Origin: Verrucomicrobiia bacterium
GTDB lineage: Bacteria; Verrucomicrobiota; Verrucomicrobiia; Verrucomicrobiales; DEV007
Direction: 5' to 3'
Assembly (NCBI GenBank): GCA_020439995.1
Contig: JAGROY010000026.1
Location: 1-43,375 of the forward strand
Length of the DNA stretch: 43,375 bases
Position numbers and translations under genes: made by a program. Below the pieces are notes generated by a model that searched no databases, was not told the DNA's origin, and worked only from the letters and a program-made list of their open reading frames with translations. Each line of letters begins with the position of its first letter. Within the stretch, counting starts at the first letter, position 1. This document shows, one piece after another, positions 1 through 7,849 of this stretch.

Positions 1-228
1 CGCCCCCTGAACCCCCTCCACCCCCGGCTCCGCCCGCCCCATGAATCCGCCTCCGGATTTCAAATTTCCTACCACTAATCGAAACGTTTTTGTATAGCTT
101 CTCGTCTGCGAACAACATGCATCGGCACATCACTATTGGCACCACTAAATCTTGTAGCGTTCAAGATGAATCTTCGTGATTTTGAATGCATAGTTCCGTG
201 CCTTGAGGAGGATCGGCTGAGCGCCCGG
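1..228. other. Intergenic leader with a small hairpin
   Basis: No gene is supported here. The first 40 bases are very C-rich. A perfect 6-bp inverted repeat (AATCCG / CGGATT, loop CCTC, 44-59) is followed by an A/T-rich stretch and could be the terminator of a gene lying before the window. The stretch from 60 to 228 presumably holds the promoter of the following protease-like gene, but no convincing -35/-10 pair was found. Confidence 0.3.
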
Positions 229-1809
229 ATGCACCTCAGATTTGTCAATGCGGCTACACTCCTTTTAGGTGGGTTGCTTGTAGGCGGATCAGCTACCACT
301 GCTCAGGAACCCTTGAAAATCACAAAGGCAGTTGTCGAAGACGTCGGTCAGGTGAACCTCAACTGGTCAGGGCACGCAAACGCGTTTGCAGTTGAGATGG
401 CTTACGATCTTCCGAACTGGACGACTGTCGAATACACCGACGAATCGTCCGCCACGATTCCGGTGACGGAGTTACCTGTGTTTTTCCGGGTCCGAACTCT
501 TGCAGACGACATTACGCTGGTTCGCGAAAACGAAGAGCGCCTAGCGGTACTCGAATCCATTCGGGAATATGTAGCAACCGTTCCAAAATCTACGCCTGCT
601 GAAGAAAATGATGTCGTCTCCGCCTATTTGAAAAACCGAGCCGAACTGACGGACGTGGTTATCTCGAATCAGTGCGTTTGGGCAGAATTTCCTGATGGGC
701 GTACTTTGGTCATCATAAACAATCGAGAAGCAATCCCTTCCGACTACCTACCGCCAACCGAATTGCCTGCAGAAGTGGATCTACAGGAGATTGCTGCTCC
801 TCGCGAAGTAAGAGCGGACGAGTCCAACGCGATTCCTGAATCGAAGAAAGTTTATCTTCTTAGCAGTATCCAACTGGCACCGCCGCACTTGAAACATACT
901 GACTTTCGAATCGCAAGCACTCTGCAAACGTGGTTCACAAATGCGGGCTACGATGTCCGTCGCACAGGTGCTCACCTAGCTTCCCTGACGACAATCAAGA
1001 ATGCGGGCGTACTGTTCTTCAACGGTCACGGAGGGTTCCGCAGCCCAAAAGAGGGATCCGAGGCTCTCTGGGTAATGGCTACTGATACCAAGGTCAGTCA
1101 GAAACTTCCTTTGATCTTTGAGCGAATGATTGACGGCTACGCGATTGTGCGTCCGCTTGCCCACGATGTCCATTATATCGTTTCTAAACGATGGTTTGAA
1201 GACAAGAGGTTTATGACATTCAGCAAGAATAGTCTTGTATATCTGAGCGCCTGTCATTCTAACGCAGCGGCTGGTTACTTTGGAGGCGAACCTAGCCACA
1301 TGGGTTGGACAAACTCTGTTTGGACTAGTGTCGCTCGTGAGGCTAATCGGTATTTCTTCGACCGCTTGCTTGGGGCGAACAACGCATTCCCAATTCAACC
1401 TCGCCAACGGCCCTTTGATATCGAGCCGGTGTATTTATCAATGGCAAGGCGAAAGTTGAACGAATCTGTTAAAACGGAAAGCGGTAACACGCTTGTATCC
1501 ATGCTGCATCATACTCCGAACAATTTTGGATTGTTTGTTCCGACAATTGAGCGGTGCGTAGAGGTTTCGGAACACGTCGAGCAGCTGCATATTGAGGGAC
1601 GGTTCGACCCTGGCGCTGCGAGCGAAACGAAAGTAACACTTACATTGGGGCAGAAATCAGTATCACTTCCGGTCATATCGGTTGGGCAGAACGGCATCTT
1701 GTGTGAATTGAAGGCAGGGGCAGTCCCTTCTGTTGGAGACGTCCGGGTAATCCAGCGCGGTCACCGAAGCAACCCAGTTCCATTGTCGGAGTGGCGGAGT
1801 GGCGAATAA
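229..1809 (+). CDS. Secreted caspase/gingipain-like (clan CD) cysteine peptidase homologue, 5' part of a frameshifted gene
   Basis: An open frame runs from 136, but ATG 229 is preferred because it begins a clear signal peptide (residues 1 to about 28, ending near ATTAQ). A purine-rich GAGGAGG lies upstream. Residues 30-100 look like a small beta domain. The core (about 225-400) resembles clan CD peptidases: a hydrophobic strand ending in FFNGHGG (His near residue 267) and a second strand LVYLSACHS (Cys near residue 342), the usual His/Cys dyad positions. The 75-residue spacing is longer than in typical caspases. Residues 445-525 are beta-rich. The frame ends at 1809 only because of an 8-bp tandem duplication at 1788-1803; the natural protein continues in the next frame to 2357. 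Substrate is unknown. The fold assignment rests on two motifs, so activity is inference. Confidence 0.6.
   Translation: MHLRFVNAATLLLGGLLVGGSATTAQEPLKITKAVVEDVGQVNLNWSGHANAFAVEMAYDLPNWTTVEYTDESSATIPVTELPVFFRVRTLADDITLVRENEERLAVLESIREYVATVPKSTPAEENDVVSAYLKNRAELTDVVISNQCVWAEFPDGRTLVIINNREAIPSDYLPPTELPAEVDLQEIAAPREVRADESNAIPESKKVYLLSSIQLAPPHLKHTDFRIASTLQTWFTNAGYDVRRTGAHLASLTTIKNAGVLFFNGHGGFRSPKEGSEALWVMATDTKVSQKLPLIFERMIDGYAIVRPLAHDVHYIVSKRWFEDKRFMTFSKNSLVYLSACHSNAAAGYFGGEPSHMGWTNSVWTSVAREANRYFFDRLLGANNAFPIQPRQRPFDIEPVYLSMARRKLNESVKTESGNTLVSMLHHTPNNFGLFVPTIERCVEVSEHVEQLHIEGRFDPGAASETKVTLTLGQKSVSLPVISVGQNGILCELKAGAVPSVGDVRVIQRGHRSNPVPLSEWRSGE
1788..1803 (+). repeat. 8-bp tandem duplication causing a frameshift
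   Basis: The unit GGAGTGGC occurs twice head to tail. Removing one copy joins the frame of the upstream protease-like gene (ending PLSEW) to the downstream frame (EWRIRAKL) as PLSEWRIRAKL, giving one open frame from 229 to 2357. The net change is +8 bases, which shifts the frame. Slipped-strand mispairing is the likely origin; the duplication could be a fixed mutation or a reversible switch. Confidence 0.8.
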
Positions 1810-2357
1810 GAGCAAAACTAATTAAGCACATTGATCCGGGCAACGACCGAGTGTCATCCACCACAGAACTTGACCTTCATTTTAGGGCGGACGTTCACGA
1901 ACGGCGACGCCAACCAGATACGAATCCTTTATTTAGTGGCACTGCAGCCAGTATATCAAAAGCATCGACCGGGCATCTTGCCAGCGCTGGCGGGTCATAC
2001 ACTTCTCCAACAAGTGGCTTGACCACCACGTGGCTGTTGAACAATGGAAATCCAATTCCTTATTCAAATCTTCGGGGCACCTTAAACATTGAACAAGATG
2101 GCACGGTTACTCTATTCGCCGGGGCACGTGTACCCGATGGGATCACGGTAATGCGAGTTGACAGAGATGGTAGAATTCTTCCTCCGTTTACATCTGAAGG
2201 TAGTACTGCCGCCCAGCCTGGTGGCGTTCAGAGCAGATTGAGATTTACTGACTTTGTGATTGAGGCTGGTGCCGGTACAACTGGAGGAGAAGCGGGTGTT
2301 TTCGAGTGGAAACCGGAGCCAGCCACTTGGCCGCCTACGGGAGACTATCCTCGCTAG
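1791..2357 (+). CDS. Displaced C-terminal part of the split protease-like protein
   Basis: This open frame could start at GTG 1791 inside the 3' end of the preceding frame. It has no signal peptide and no recognisable start context. Its first residues, MAEWRIRAKL, read as the natural continuation of PLSEW once the 8-bp duplication is removed. The sequence is rich in Ser, Thr and Gly, with alternating hydrophobic residues typical of an all-beta extracellular domain. No catalytic motif was seen. A competing frame at 1831-2022 is short and looks non-coding. It is best read as the C-terminal domain of the gene beginning at 229; separate translation by coupling at the overlap is possible but unproven. 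Confidence 0.5.
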   Translation: MAEWRIRAKLIKHIDPGNDRVSSTTELDLHFRADVHERRRQPDTNPLFSGTAASISKASTGHLASAGGSYTSPTSGLTTTWLLNNGNPIPYSNLRGTLNIEQDGTVTLFAGARVPDGITVMRVDRDGRILPPFTSEGSTAAQPGGVQSRLRFTDFVIEAGAGTTGGEAGVFEWKPEPATWPPTGDYPR

Positions 2358-2378
2358 TCTTTATTACGAACCCACTAG

Positions 2379-2750
2379 CCATCCTTCACTGAACAAAATA
2401 ACCGGGTTTCGTCCAACTTTGTCACGCATCTGGAATGCGGGCTCACTGTACAACGATTCGAACGCGGCCTTGTCCACGGGTTCTCAGATGCGGGAAAGCC
2501 ATTGCTCGTGAAGTATGATCTGGAAAATCTGGGGCGCTCGCTATCCCGTGAGATGCTCTCCGGCAGCCTGCGGATCTATCGCGAGTTTCTCCCCGTGGTC
2601 GATTCCGCAAATGTGGTATCGCTGGGTGAGACCATGACGCCACTGGTTCCCGCGCCGAAGCTGGGGCAGAATGATTGGATCAAAGATGAGGGGCAACTGC
2701 CGACCGGTCAGTTGAGTACCTCGGTGCAGCAAACCTACCACCAGAGCTAA
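2379..2750 (+). pseudogene. thrC: Threonine synthase 5' remnant
   Basis: The frame opens after a stop at 2376-2378 and has no ATG at its beginning. It reads THLECGLT, then GLVHGFSDAGKPLLVKYDLE, then VSLGETMTPLVPAPKLG and WIKDEGQLPTG. This matches the N-terminus of PLP-dependent threonine synthase (O-phosphohomoserine to threonine): Cys-containing start, SLGEGMTPL segment and KDEG..PTGSFK segment. Similarity ends exactly at PTG. The pyridoxal-phosphate lysine that should follow in SFKAR is absent, an unrelated tail follows, and the frame stops at 2750. About three quarters of the roughly 400-450-residue enzyme is missing, so it cannot be functional. A complete thrC is expected elsewhere in the genome (inference). 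Confidence 0.75.
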
Positions 2751-2803
2751 ACGATCCCTCAGGGTATGTTTTTTGTTGTCGTGGGGCTGCCAGGTTGTTC
2801 CAG

Positions 2804-2833
2804 TTGACATCTACCGGACGGCGCTGCTATCTA
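2804..2833 (+). promoter_or_regulatory. Candidate sigma-70 promoter of tRNA-Val
   Basis: A perfect -35 hexamer TTGACA (2804-2809), an 18-base spacer and a weaker -10 element TATCTA (2828-2833) lie about 24 bases before the mature tRNA-Val. Position and orientation fit a stable RNA promoter. Confidence 0.5.
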
Positions 2834-2856
2834 CTGGTGTAGATTGACGAGCAAAG

Positions 2857-2931
2857 GCGCGATTAGCTCAGGGGTAGAGCACTTGCTTCACACGCAAGGG
2901 GTCGCTGGTTCAAATCCAGCATTGCGCACCA
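2857..2931 (+). tRNA. tRNA-Val (anticodon CAC)
   Basis: The cloverleaf folds fully. The acceptor stem GCGCGAT pairs with ATTGCGC (one G-U). The D-arm contains TAGCTCAGGGGTAGAGC. The anticodon stem CTTGC/GCAAG closes the loop TTCACAC (anticodon CAC at 2889-2891, reading GUG). The T-arm contains GGTTCAAATCC. The discriminator is A and CCA is encoded at 2929-2931. It reads valine codon GUG. Confidence 0.95.
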
Positions 2932-2945
2932 TTTTCCTGATTCGG

Positions 2946-3920
2946 TTAAGAGGCACGCGGTGCGCGACTGCGCTGCCAGCCAATCAGAAATGCGCCGGTC
3001 AGGGCCAGGACGGTCAGCGGCAGAATGCCGGTCTTTAAATTGTCGCCAATCCAGGGCAGGTGTTCGCCTGCTTTTACTCCGCGCGCGCCAGTGAAGACTC
3101 CGCGAAAAGCGAACACGCCGAATACCCAGCCAGCGTGCAGCCCGATCGGGAGCCAGAGCGCGCCAGTGCGCAGCCGTGCATAGCCAAGCAGCAGGCCGAC
3201 CATGAGCAAGGTGCCAAATTCAGCGAGCAGCAGTGAAGTGTCAGTGAAGGTTTTGAAAATGACACCGACCAGCCAGAAGCCGGTGCCGAGCCCTACGGAA
3301 TCCCGCGCAATCGCGAGATCGTGCGGGGGCTTGAGAAAATGCAGGACGGCAAAGAGGACGGCAATCGTGATCAGCGTCTTGCTAGCACTGAGCGAACGCA
3401 GCAGTAGTCCGGTCAGCACGCCACGGAACAGCACTTCCTCTAACACTGCAACACAGGCAGCCGTGATCGCCGCCTGTTTGAGGGCACCGCCGAGATCGAG
3501 GTGGCGTTTTGGTTCGAACACATCCGCAGTGGCCAGCCCGAGGCCAAGCTGCAGCAGCAATCCCGCCGCCAGCATGAAACCTAGAATGAGATGCTGCGCG
3601 GGGAACGGATCTTTTATCAGGCCGAAATCCTTGCGCTGCATCTTCAGCATTCGCAGCAGCGGCCACAGGCCCAGCAGTGCGGCGATGAGCACTGCGCGGT
3701 TGAAATAGCGCTGGAAACCGGACTCGCTGGCCACTTTGTGCAGCCATGCCAGCGGTCGATGCTCAAGGAGCCTGAACTGTTCGATCATGTCGGCCGCAGC
3801 CGTGCCTGCTTTGAACAGCAACGGTGCCAGCAAGGCCCCGAAAAATACCGTCGCCACGAGGTAAGCGAGGATGAGAACGAGTTCTCTGCCAGAATTCTGT
3901 GGGCGGGAGATGGTAGTCAC
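2946..3920 (-). CDS. CPBP family intramembrane metalloprotease (Abi/CAAX type)
   Basis: Multi-pass membrane protein of about 324 residues with CPBP signatures: EEVLFRG (about 161-167) carries the paired glutamates and arginine, AVLHF (about 190-195) supplies the second-motif histidine, and GLHAGW near the C-terminus supplies another. In this family these residues bind the metal in a glutamate-activated intramembrane protease; bacterial members process membrane peptides or have unknown substrates. The open frame reaches back to 4163, but that would overlap the divergent trxB by more than 100 bases and add an odd Cys-rich tail, so GTG 3920, just before the first membrane segment, is preferred. 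No internal ATG lies between these points, so the start is uncertain. Substrate cannot be inferred from neighbours. Confidence 0.75.
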   Translation of the reverse strand: MTTISRPQNSGRELVLILAYLVATVFFGALLAPLLFKAGTAAADMIEQFRLLEHRPLAWLHKVASESGFQRYFNRAVLIAALLGLWPLLRMLKMQRKDFGLIKDPFPAQHLILGFMLAAGLLLQLGLGLATADVFEPKRHLDLGGALKQAAITAACVAVLEEVLFRGVLTGLLLRSLSASKTLITIAVLFAVLHFLKPPHDLAIARDSVGLGTGFWLVGVIFKTFTDTSLLLAEFGTLLMVGLLLGYARLRTGALWLPIGLHAGWVFGVFAFRGVFTGARGVKAGEHLPWIGDNLKTGILPLTVLALTGAFLIGWQRSRAPRAS

Positions 3921-4049
3921 ATTGAGATAGTGACGCAAGGTGGCCTTTTCCCAGGGTCTGTCAAATGACGGCGCAGTCAGATACTGAAGGCATTTCAAAG
4001 GAGAAACTTGGAACTTGAGCTGAAGCCCTTGCGTGCCTAGCGTCCCGCC

Positions 4050-4973
4050 ATGGAAAATGTCGTAATCATAGGCACCGGCTGCGCCGGATATACAGCGGCC
4101 ATCTACACTGGCCGTGCTAACCTTGCCCCTCTCGTCCTGGCAGGGACACAGATCGGCGGACAACTCACGACGACTACTGAGGTCGAAAACTATCCTGGTT
4201 TCCCCGACGGAATCATGGGCCCGGACCTGATGATGAGAATGCAGCAGCAGGGTGAAAAATTTGGTGCACGCATTGTTTATGAGAATGCAGAGAGTGTGGA
4301 AGTGATCGATGGTGGTTTTCGGATCACCACTGGTTCAGCTACGCATGAGGCGAAGACAGTGATCGTGGCCACGGGTGCCAGCCCGCGCCACCTCGGCCTG
4401 GCGAACGAGAAGGAGTTGATCGGCCACGGGCTCACCAGCTGCGCCACCTGCGATGGTGCCTTTTACCGAAACGTTCCAGTGTGCGTGATCGGTGGCGGTG
4501 ACTCTGCATGCGAAGAGGCCTCCTTCCTTACACGTTTTGCATCGAAGGTTTACCTGATCCACCGCCGCGACGAACTCCGGGCATCGAAAATCATGGCCGA
4601 CCGCGTGCTGGCGAACGAAAAAGTGGAGCCAGTCTGGGATTCGACCGTCACGGAATACATCACCGATGACAAAGGCGAGATGACAAAGGTGAAGCTGAAA
4701 AATCTCAAAACGGGCGAAGAGAACAAGCTGGAAGTCAAGTGCGTGTTCGTCGCCATCGGCCACGTGCCCAATGCGCAGTTCCTGAATGGTCTCGTCAACG
4801 TCGATGAGAACGGCTACATTTTGAAGACCAAAGGAACCCAGACCAACGTGCCCGGGCTCTTCACTGCGGGAGATGTGGCAGATCACGTCTACCGTCAGGC
4901 GATCACCGCTGCTGGTGACGGTTGCGCCGCAGCGCTAGACGCGGAACGTTACCTGGCCGAACTGGAAGGTTAG
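4050..4973 (+). CDS. trxB: Thioredoxin reductase (NADPH)
   Basis: FAD- and NADPH-dependent cytoplasmic enzyme that reduces thioredoxin. The 307-residue length is normal for the low-molecular-weight type. The N-terminal FAD-binding motif is VVIIGTGCAGYTAA (residues 4-17), the redox-active disulfide is SCATCDGAFY (Cys131 and Cys134), the NADPH-binding motif is VIGGGDSACEEA with the following HRRDELRAS, and the C-terminal FAD motif is GLFTAGDVAD followed by RQAITAAGDGC. All key elements are intact. The first Gly-x-Gly motif has a Cys (GTGCAG) where Pro is usual, which is tolerated. The start ATG 4050 lacks a strong Shine-Dalgarno. purE follows after 27 bases on the same strand, so co-transcription is plausible although the functions differ. 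Confidence 0.95.
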   Translation: MENVVIIGTGCAGYTAAIYTGRANLAPLVLAGTQIGGQLTTTTEVENYPGFPDGIMGPDLMMRMQQQGEKFGARIVYENAESVEVIDGGFRITTGSATHEAKTVIVATGASPRHLGLANEKELIGHGLTSCATCDGAFYRNVPVCVIGGGDSACEEASFLTRFASKVYLIHRRDELRASKIMADRVLANEKVEPVWDSTVTEYITDDKGEMTKVKLKNLKTGEENKLEVKCVFVAIGHVPNAQFLNGLVNVDENGYILKTKGTQTNVPGLFTAGDVADHVYRQAITAAGDGCAAALDAERYLAELEG

Positions 4974-5000
4974 TATCGTAACATTTACACTATTACTACT

Positions 5001-5498
5001 ATGGTCGGTATCATCATGGGAAGCACGTCGGACTGGCCGACGATGGAACACGCAGCTCAAACACTGCAAAGCCTCGGCATCCCCTATGAAAACCGGGTAG
5101 TGAGTGCCCACCGTACTCCGGACCTGCTTTGCTCGTATGCAAAGGAGGCCGAGTCCCGGGGACTGAAGTGCATCATTGCAGGCGCAGGGGGAGCCGCCCA
5201 TTTGCCCGGCATGACGGCATCGATGACCGCGCTGCCAGTGCTGGGAGTTCCGGTGGAATCCCGCGTACTCAAGGGCGTGGATTCACTTCTCTCCATCGTG
5301 CAAATGCCAGCGGGCATCCCAGTTGCCACATTCGCCATTGGCAAGGCCGGTGCTGTCAATGCGGCGCTGGCTGCCGCCGCCATCATCGCGCTCAGCGATG
5401 TCGAAGTCGCCAGTCGCCTGAAGACATTTCGCGACCAACAGACCGCTAAAGTTCTCGAGAGCCAAGGCGATTTGCCGGAAGGGACATTCGGCTCATGA
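5001..5498 (+). CDS. purE: N5-carboxyaminoimidazole ribonucleotide mutase
   Basis: Class I PurE, which moves the carboxyl group of N5-CAIR to give CAIR in de novo purine synthesis. At 165 residues it is normal length. Visible signatures are [13 protein letters not shown] at the N-terminus (phosphate/ribose binding), VVSAHRTPD with the catalytic His, [14 protein letters not shown], and [20 protein letters not shown], ending with a helix including KVLES. No purK is adjacent in the window. The next gene starts inside the purE stop (ATGA), indicating translational coupling to a small lipoprotein. Confidence 0.95.
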   Translation: MVGIIMGSTSDWPTMEHAAQTLQSLGIPYENRVVSAHRTPDLLCSYAKEAESRGLKCIIAGAGGAAHLPGMTASMTALPVLGVPVESRVLKGVDSLLSIVQMPAGIPVATFAIGKAGAVNAALAAAAIIALSDVEVASRLKTFRDQQTAKVLESQGDLPEGTFGS

Positions 5499-5818
5499 AG
5501 GTCACTGCTGGTCTACGATTTGTCACTCTCGCCACAGCGTGCACCATGGGAATAGGATGCTCTGTCCTGCCGACACCCGGGAACCCTGACATTGCCACGT
5601 CGAATCCGGCAGCAGCATCTGCCCGGCAATCGCCACAATCACTACGCAGGGCTCCGGCGGCTTCAGTCAAAGTGAAAGTCGCCCGTCCAGCGCCAGGCAA
5701 AAACGGCTTTGTCGTCAGCCCATATTCCAAGGAGCCCAGGCTGGTCGATGTGCGCAACGTCCCTCCGGGCACCCGGGTCCGTGATCCTTACTCGGGCCAA
5801 TACTTCGAGGTTCCTTGA
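5495..5818 (+). CDS. Small putative lipoprotein, coupled to purE
   Basis: 107-residue protein beginning with a basic residue and a hydrophobic segment ending at a Cys ([10 protein letters not shown], Cys22), a weak lipobox consistent with lipid attachment. The middle is low-complexity (Ala/Ser/Pro), and the C-terminal 35 residues ([20 protein letters not shown], then [14 protein letters not shown]) form a compact conserved-looking segment seen in small verrucomicrobial proteins of unknown function. The start overlaps the purE stop by four bases. Function is not known; the coupling need not reflect a link to purines. Confidence 0.7.
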   Translation: MKVTAGLRFVTLATACTMGIGCSVLPTPGNPDIATSNPAAASARQSPQSLRRAPAASVKVKVARPAPGKNGFVVSPYSKEPRLVDVRNVPPGTRVRDPYSGQYFEVP

Positions 5819-5835
5819 ACAGAGGGAACCCCTCT
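5811..5835. terminator. Probable bidirectional terminator hairpin
   Basis: Between two convergent genes, AGAGGG and CCCTCT (5821-5826 and 5830-5835) form a perfect 6-bp stem. A larger pairing of upstream GAGGTTCC with GGAACCCCTC, with a two-base bulge, is also possible. It overlaps the stop codon of the minus-strand transporter. No long U-tract is present. Confidence 0.45.
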
Positions 5836-7183
5836 ACTTGCTGCGACGCTGTGGATTGTCCGCACCAAGGCTGCCGACAGCCATGACAGCGGGAATGATG
5901 GCGCACAGCCAGAGTGCCAGGGCGTACGATTGTGTGATCGCCTTCGAGATGCTGAATGCAAGCGGTCCAAAACCGCTGGCGATGACCATGCTGGACATGC
6001 TTACTCCGCTGATCGCTCCGAGATGAACGCGCCCAAAAAAGCGCGGCCAGACGATTCCCGACAGTGCTGAGAAACAGCCGCCGCACACACCGTTGCCCGC
6101 AATATACGCCAGCAGGCCCAGCGGGCTGGAAATGTGGATGAGGCCGATGACACCTGTAAGAGCGGCGAGATTCATTGCCAGCAGGAGGTAGCGGAGACGT
6201 GTTCTGGCGCTGAGCCACCCAATCAAGACATTGGTAGCCACACTGGCGATGGCCATCGGTATGAAATAGCCAAAAATCTCCGCCGACGAGCGACCGCCCT
6301 CGTCGCCAATGGACTCGATATGAAAGGTGAAAGCGGTAGCGAAGAGCGAGAAGAATGCGAAGGAAAGATTGAACGCCCAGAACGGCCAGGTGCGCAATGC
6401 CTCGCCGCGGTTGTAGTCGCGGTAGATGGTCATGTCTGCGTTCTCTTTGTGGTCACTCGCCGCCACTGTAGTGCCATCCATTACCAGGCCGCACTCTTCT
6501 GGATTGTCGCGAAAGAACAACCACCCTAACAATGACATCGCCCCAATCGTCAGGACACCGAGAAGCTGCCAGGTTCGAACGTAGCCAATGCCTTCGACGA
6601 GCCTGTTGAGCACGGCCGGAGCAATGGAAAATGCGAACGAGGTGAGCGTGCCGCTGGCAGCGAGTGCGATGCCCCGATGGTAATCGAACCATTTGCCAAT
6701 GACGTTGCGGCTGGTCATGGTCAGCACTCCCTGAGCAGATGCGCGAACGAGATAAAAGCCGAGCGTGATCAACGCGAATGCCACAACGGTGCGGGGCAGG
6801 AGAGATGAGGCTCCGACGGGTGAAATCAGGTCGAGTAGTCCCTTCACCCAGCTTAGATAAAAGAGAATCAAGCCAGTGGCCACCGATGTATAAACCACCA
6901 TGCGGCGTGCGCCTAGCCGATCGAACCAGACGCCAAGCATCGGTAATGTAAAACCGCTGAGAACGGTGCCGACACAGTAAGCTGTGCTCAGTTGCACCCG
7001 GGTAAGATTCAGCTCTGCCATCAGCGTATTGGTGAACACACTGAAGCCCATGGTCTGACCGGGGATGCTGAACACGATCCCGATTGAGGCTGCCGCCACG
7101 ATCACCCAGCCGTAGAAAAACGGCGCGCGGGCGGGCTGGAATGGAAAGCCTGGCTCCCACAGTTTCTTTGGCATCCAAGCCAC
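5834..7183 (-). CDS. MFS transporter (OFA/monocarboxylate-like)
   Basis: 449-residue hydrophobic protein with about 12 predicted membrane segments. Family features include the opening FFYGWVIVAAAS in helix 1, the loop GVWFDRLGARRMV between helices 2 and 3 (the MFS A-motif, G-x-x-x-D-R-x-G-x-R-R), and a large central cytoplasmic loop with ENADMTIYRDYN. The FYGW opening is typical of oxalate/formate-antiporter-like and monocarboxylate-like MFS members, so a small organic acid substrate is a reasonable guess, not shown. GTG 7183 or ATG 7174 could be the start. A small hypothetical gene lies 47 bases upstream on the same strand. Confidence 0.85.
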   Translation of the reverse strand: MAWMPKKLWEPGFPFQPARAPFFYGWVIVAAASIGIVFSIPGQTMGFSVFTNTLMAELNLTRVQLSTAYCVGTVLSGFTLPMLGVWFDRLGARRMVVYTSVATGLILFYLSWVKGLLDLISPVGASSLLPRTVVAFALITLGFYLVRASAQGVLTMTSRNVIGKWFDYHRGIALAASGTLTSFAFSIAPAVLNRLVEGIGYVRTWQLLGVLTIGAMSLLGWLFFRDNPEECGLVMDGTTVAASDHKENADMTIYRDYNRGEALRTWPFWAFNLSFAFFSLFATAFTFHIESIGDEGGRSSAEIFGYFIPMAIASVATNVLIGWLSARTRLRYLLLAMNLAALTGVIGLIHISSPLGLLAYIAGNGVCGGCFSALSGIVWPRFFGRVHLGAISGVSMSSMVIASGFGPLAFSISKAITQSYALALWLCAIIPAVMAVGSLGADNPQRRSK

Positions 7184-7230
7184 TATGGCGCGGATCGGCC
7201 AGGGAGCAAACGGGTAAAAGCGCAGCTTCT

Positions 7231-7542
7231 TCAGGATGGTACAATCACTTGATTATCAATATAATCGATATGTTTCCACCTGAGTGCCTGCTGGGTTTGG
7301 CGAGACATGTAGATGGTCACGCCGGCGACGGAAAAGAGGCACCAGTCCTTTCTACCGGCTACGCCCCGACCCCACACAAGACTCCAGAATGCCTCCCCTG
7401 CCCGGTCTCCTTCCACACATTTAACGTATTCCAGAATGACTACGGGATCGCTGGTGCCCTGGCTCCTTTGCAGTGCATCCTCTTCTTTTAGGAATGCGAT
7501 GAATCGATCCATCAAGATGGTGCCACAGCGAAGCTTTTCCAT
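7231..7542 (-). CDS. Hypothetical protein
   Basis: About 103 residues starting at ATG 7542 (GTG 7545 also possible). The second half has a coding-like pattern with alternating hydrophobic residues: AFWSLVWGRG, then DWCLFSVAGVTIYMSRQTQQ, then HIDYIDNQVIVP. No motif was recognised and there is no signal peptide or membrane segment. It precedes the MFS gene on the same strand and could be co-transcribed with it. Confidence 0.5.
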   Translation of the reverse strand: MEKLRCGTILMDRFIAFLKEEDALQRSQGTSDPVVILEYVKCVEGDRAGEAFWSLVWGRGVAGRKDWCLFSVAGVTIYMSRQTQQALRWKHIDYIDNQVIVPS

Positions 7543-7849
7543 CACCGGGTAAAAGGAACCCTGGGGGTCTTGCGTGATCCAGGAATGGAGTTGTTCGCAT
7601 TCTCTAGACAGGGGGGATTCAATTTAAATGATATCCTCTTAATCATAGATGGCAGGACAACTGGGTAAAACTTGTGGAACACCTGGCCGAGTAGTGTGGA
7701 ACAGCAATTTGATCTTGGGAACAATATTGCGAGCAATGGAGCACGGGCAGTGGGAAACGAGTGGAGGGACGAAGTTTAACGCAGTTGCTCGAAATGGTCC
7801 AAGGTTGTTCACAGTGTTGTTCTGTGAGGGAGGAGTGATTTCAGGTGGT
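7543..7849. other. Intergenic region without supported gene
   Basis: About 300 bases between the hypothetical gene and rnc. Open frames crossing it lack coding character. It contains an A/T-rich patch at about 7618-7645 that may hold a promoter for the minus-strand genes. No RNA fold or repeat was recognised. Confidence 0.4.

Noticed and set aside
1831..2022. Alternative frame in the 3' part of the split protease gene
   Set aside because: Short and without coding character; the overlapping frame continues the upstream protein after removing the 8-bp repeat.
2857..2931. tRNA-Val as an integration site for the 1-2750 stretch
   Set aside because: No second copy of the tRNA 3' end and no integrase were found in the window.
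3921..4163. N-terminal extension of the CPBP protease
   Set aside because: It would overlap trxB and adds a Cys-rich, non-membrane tail unlike the family.
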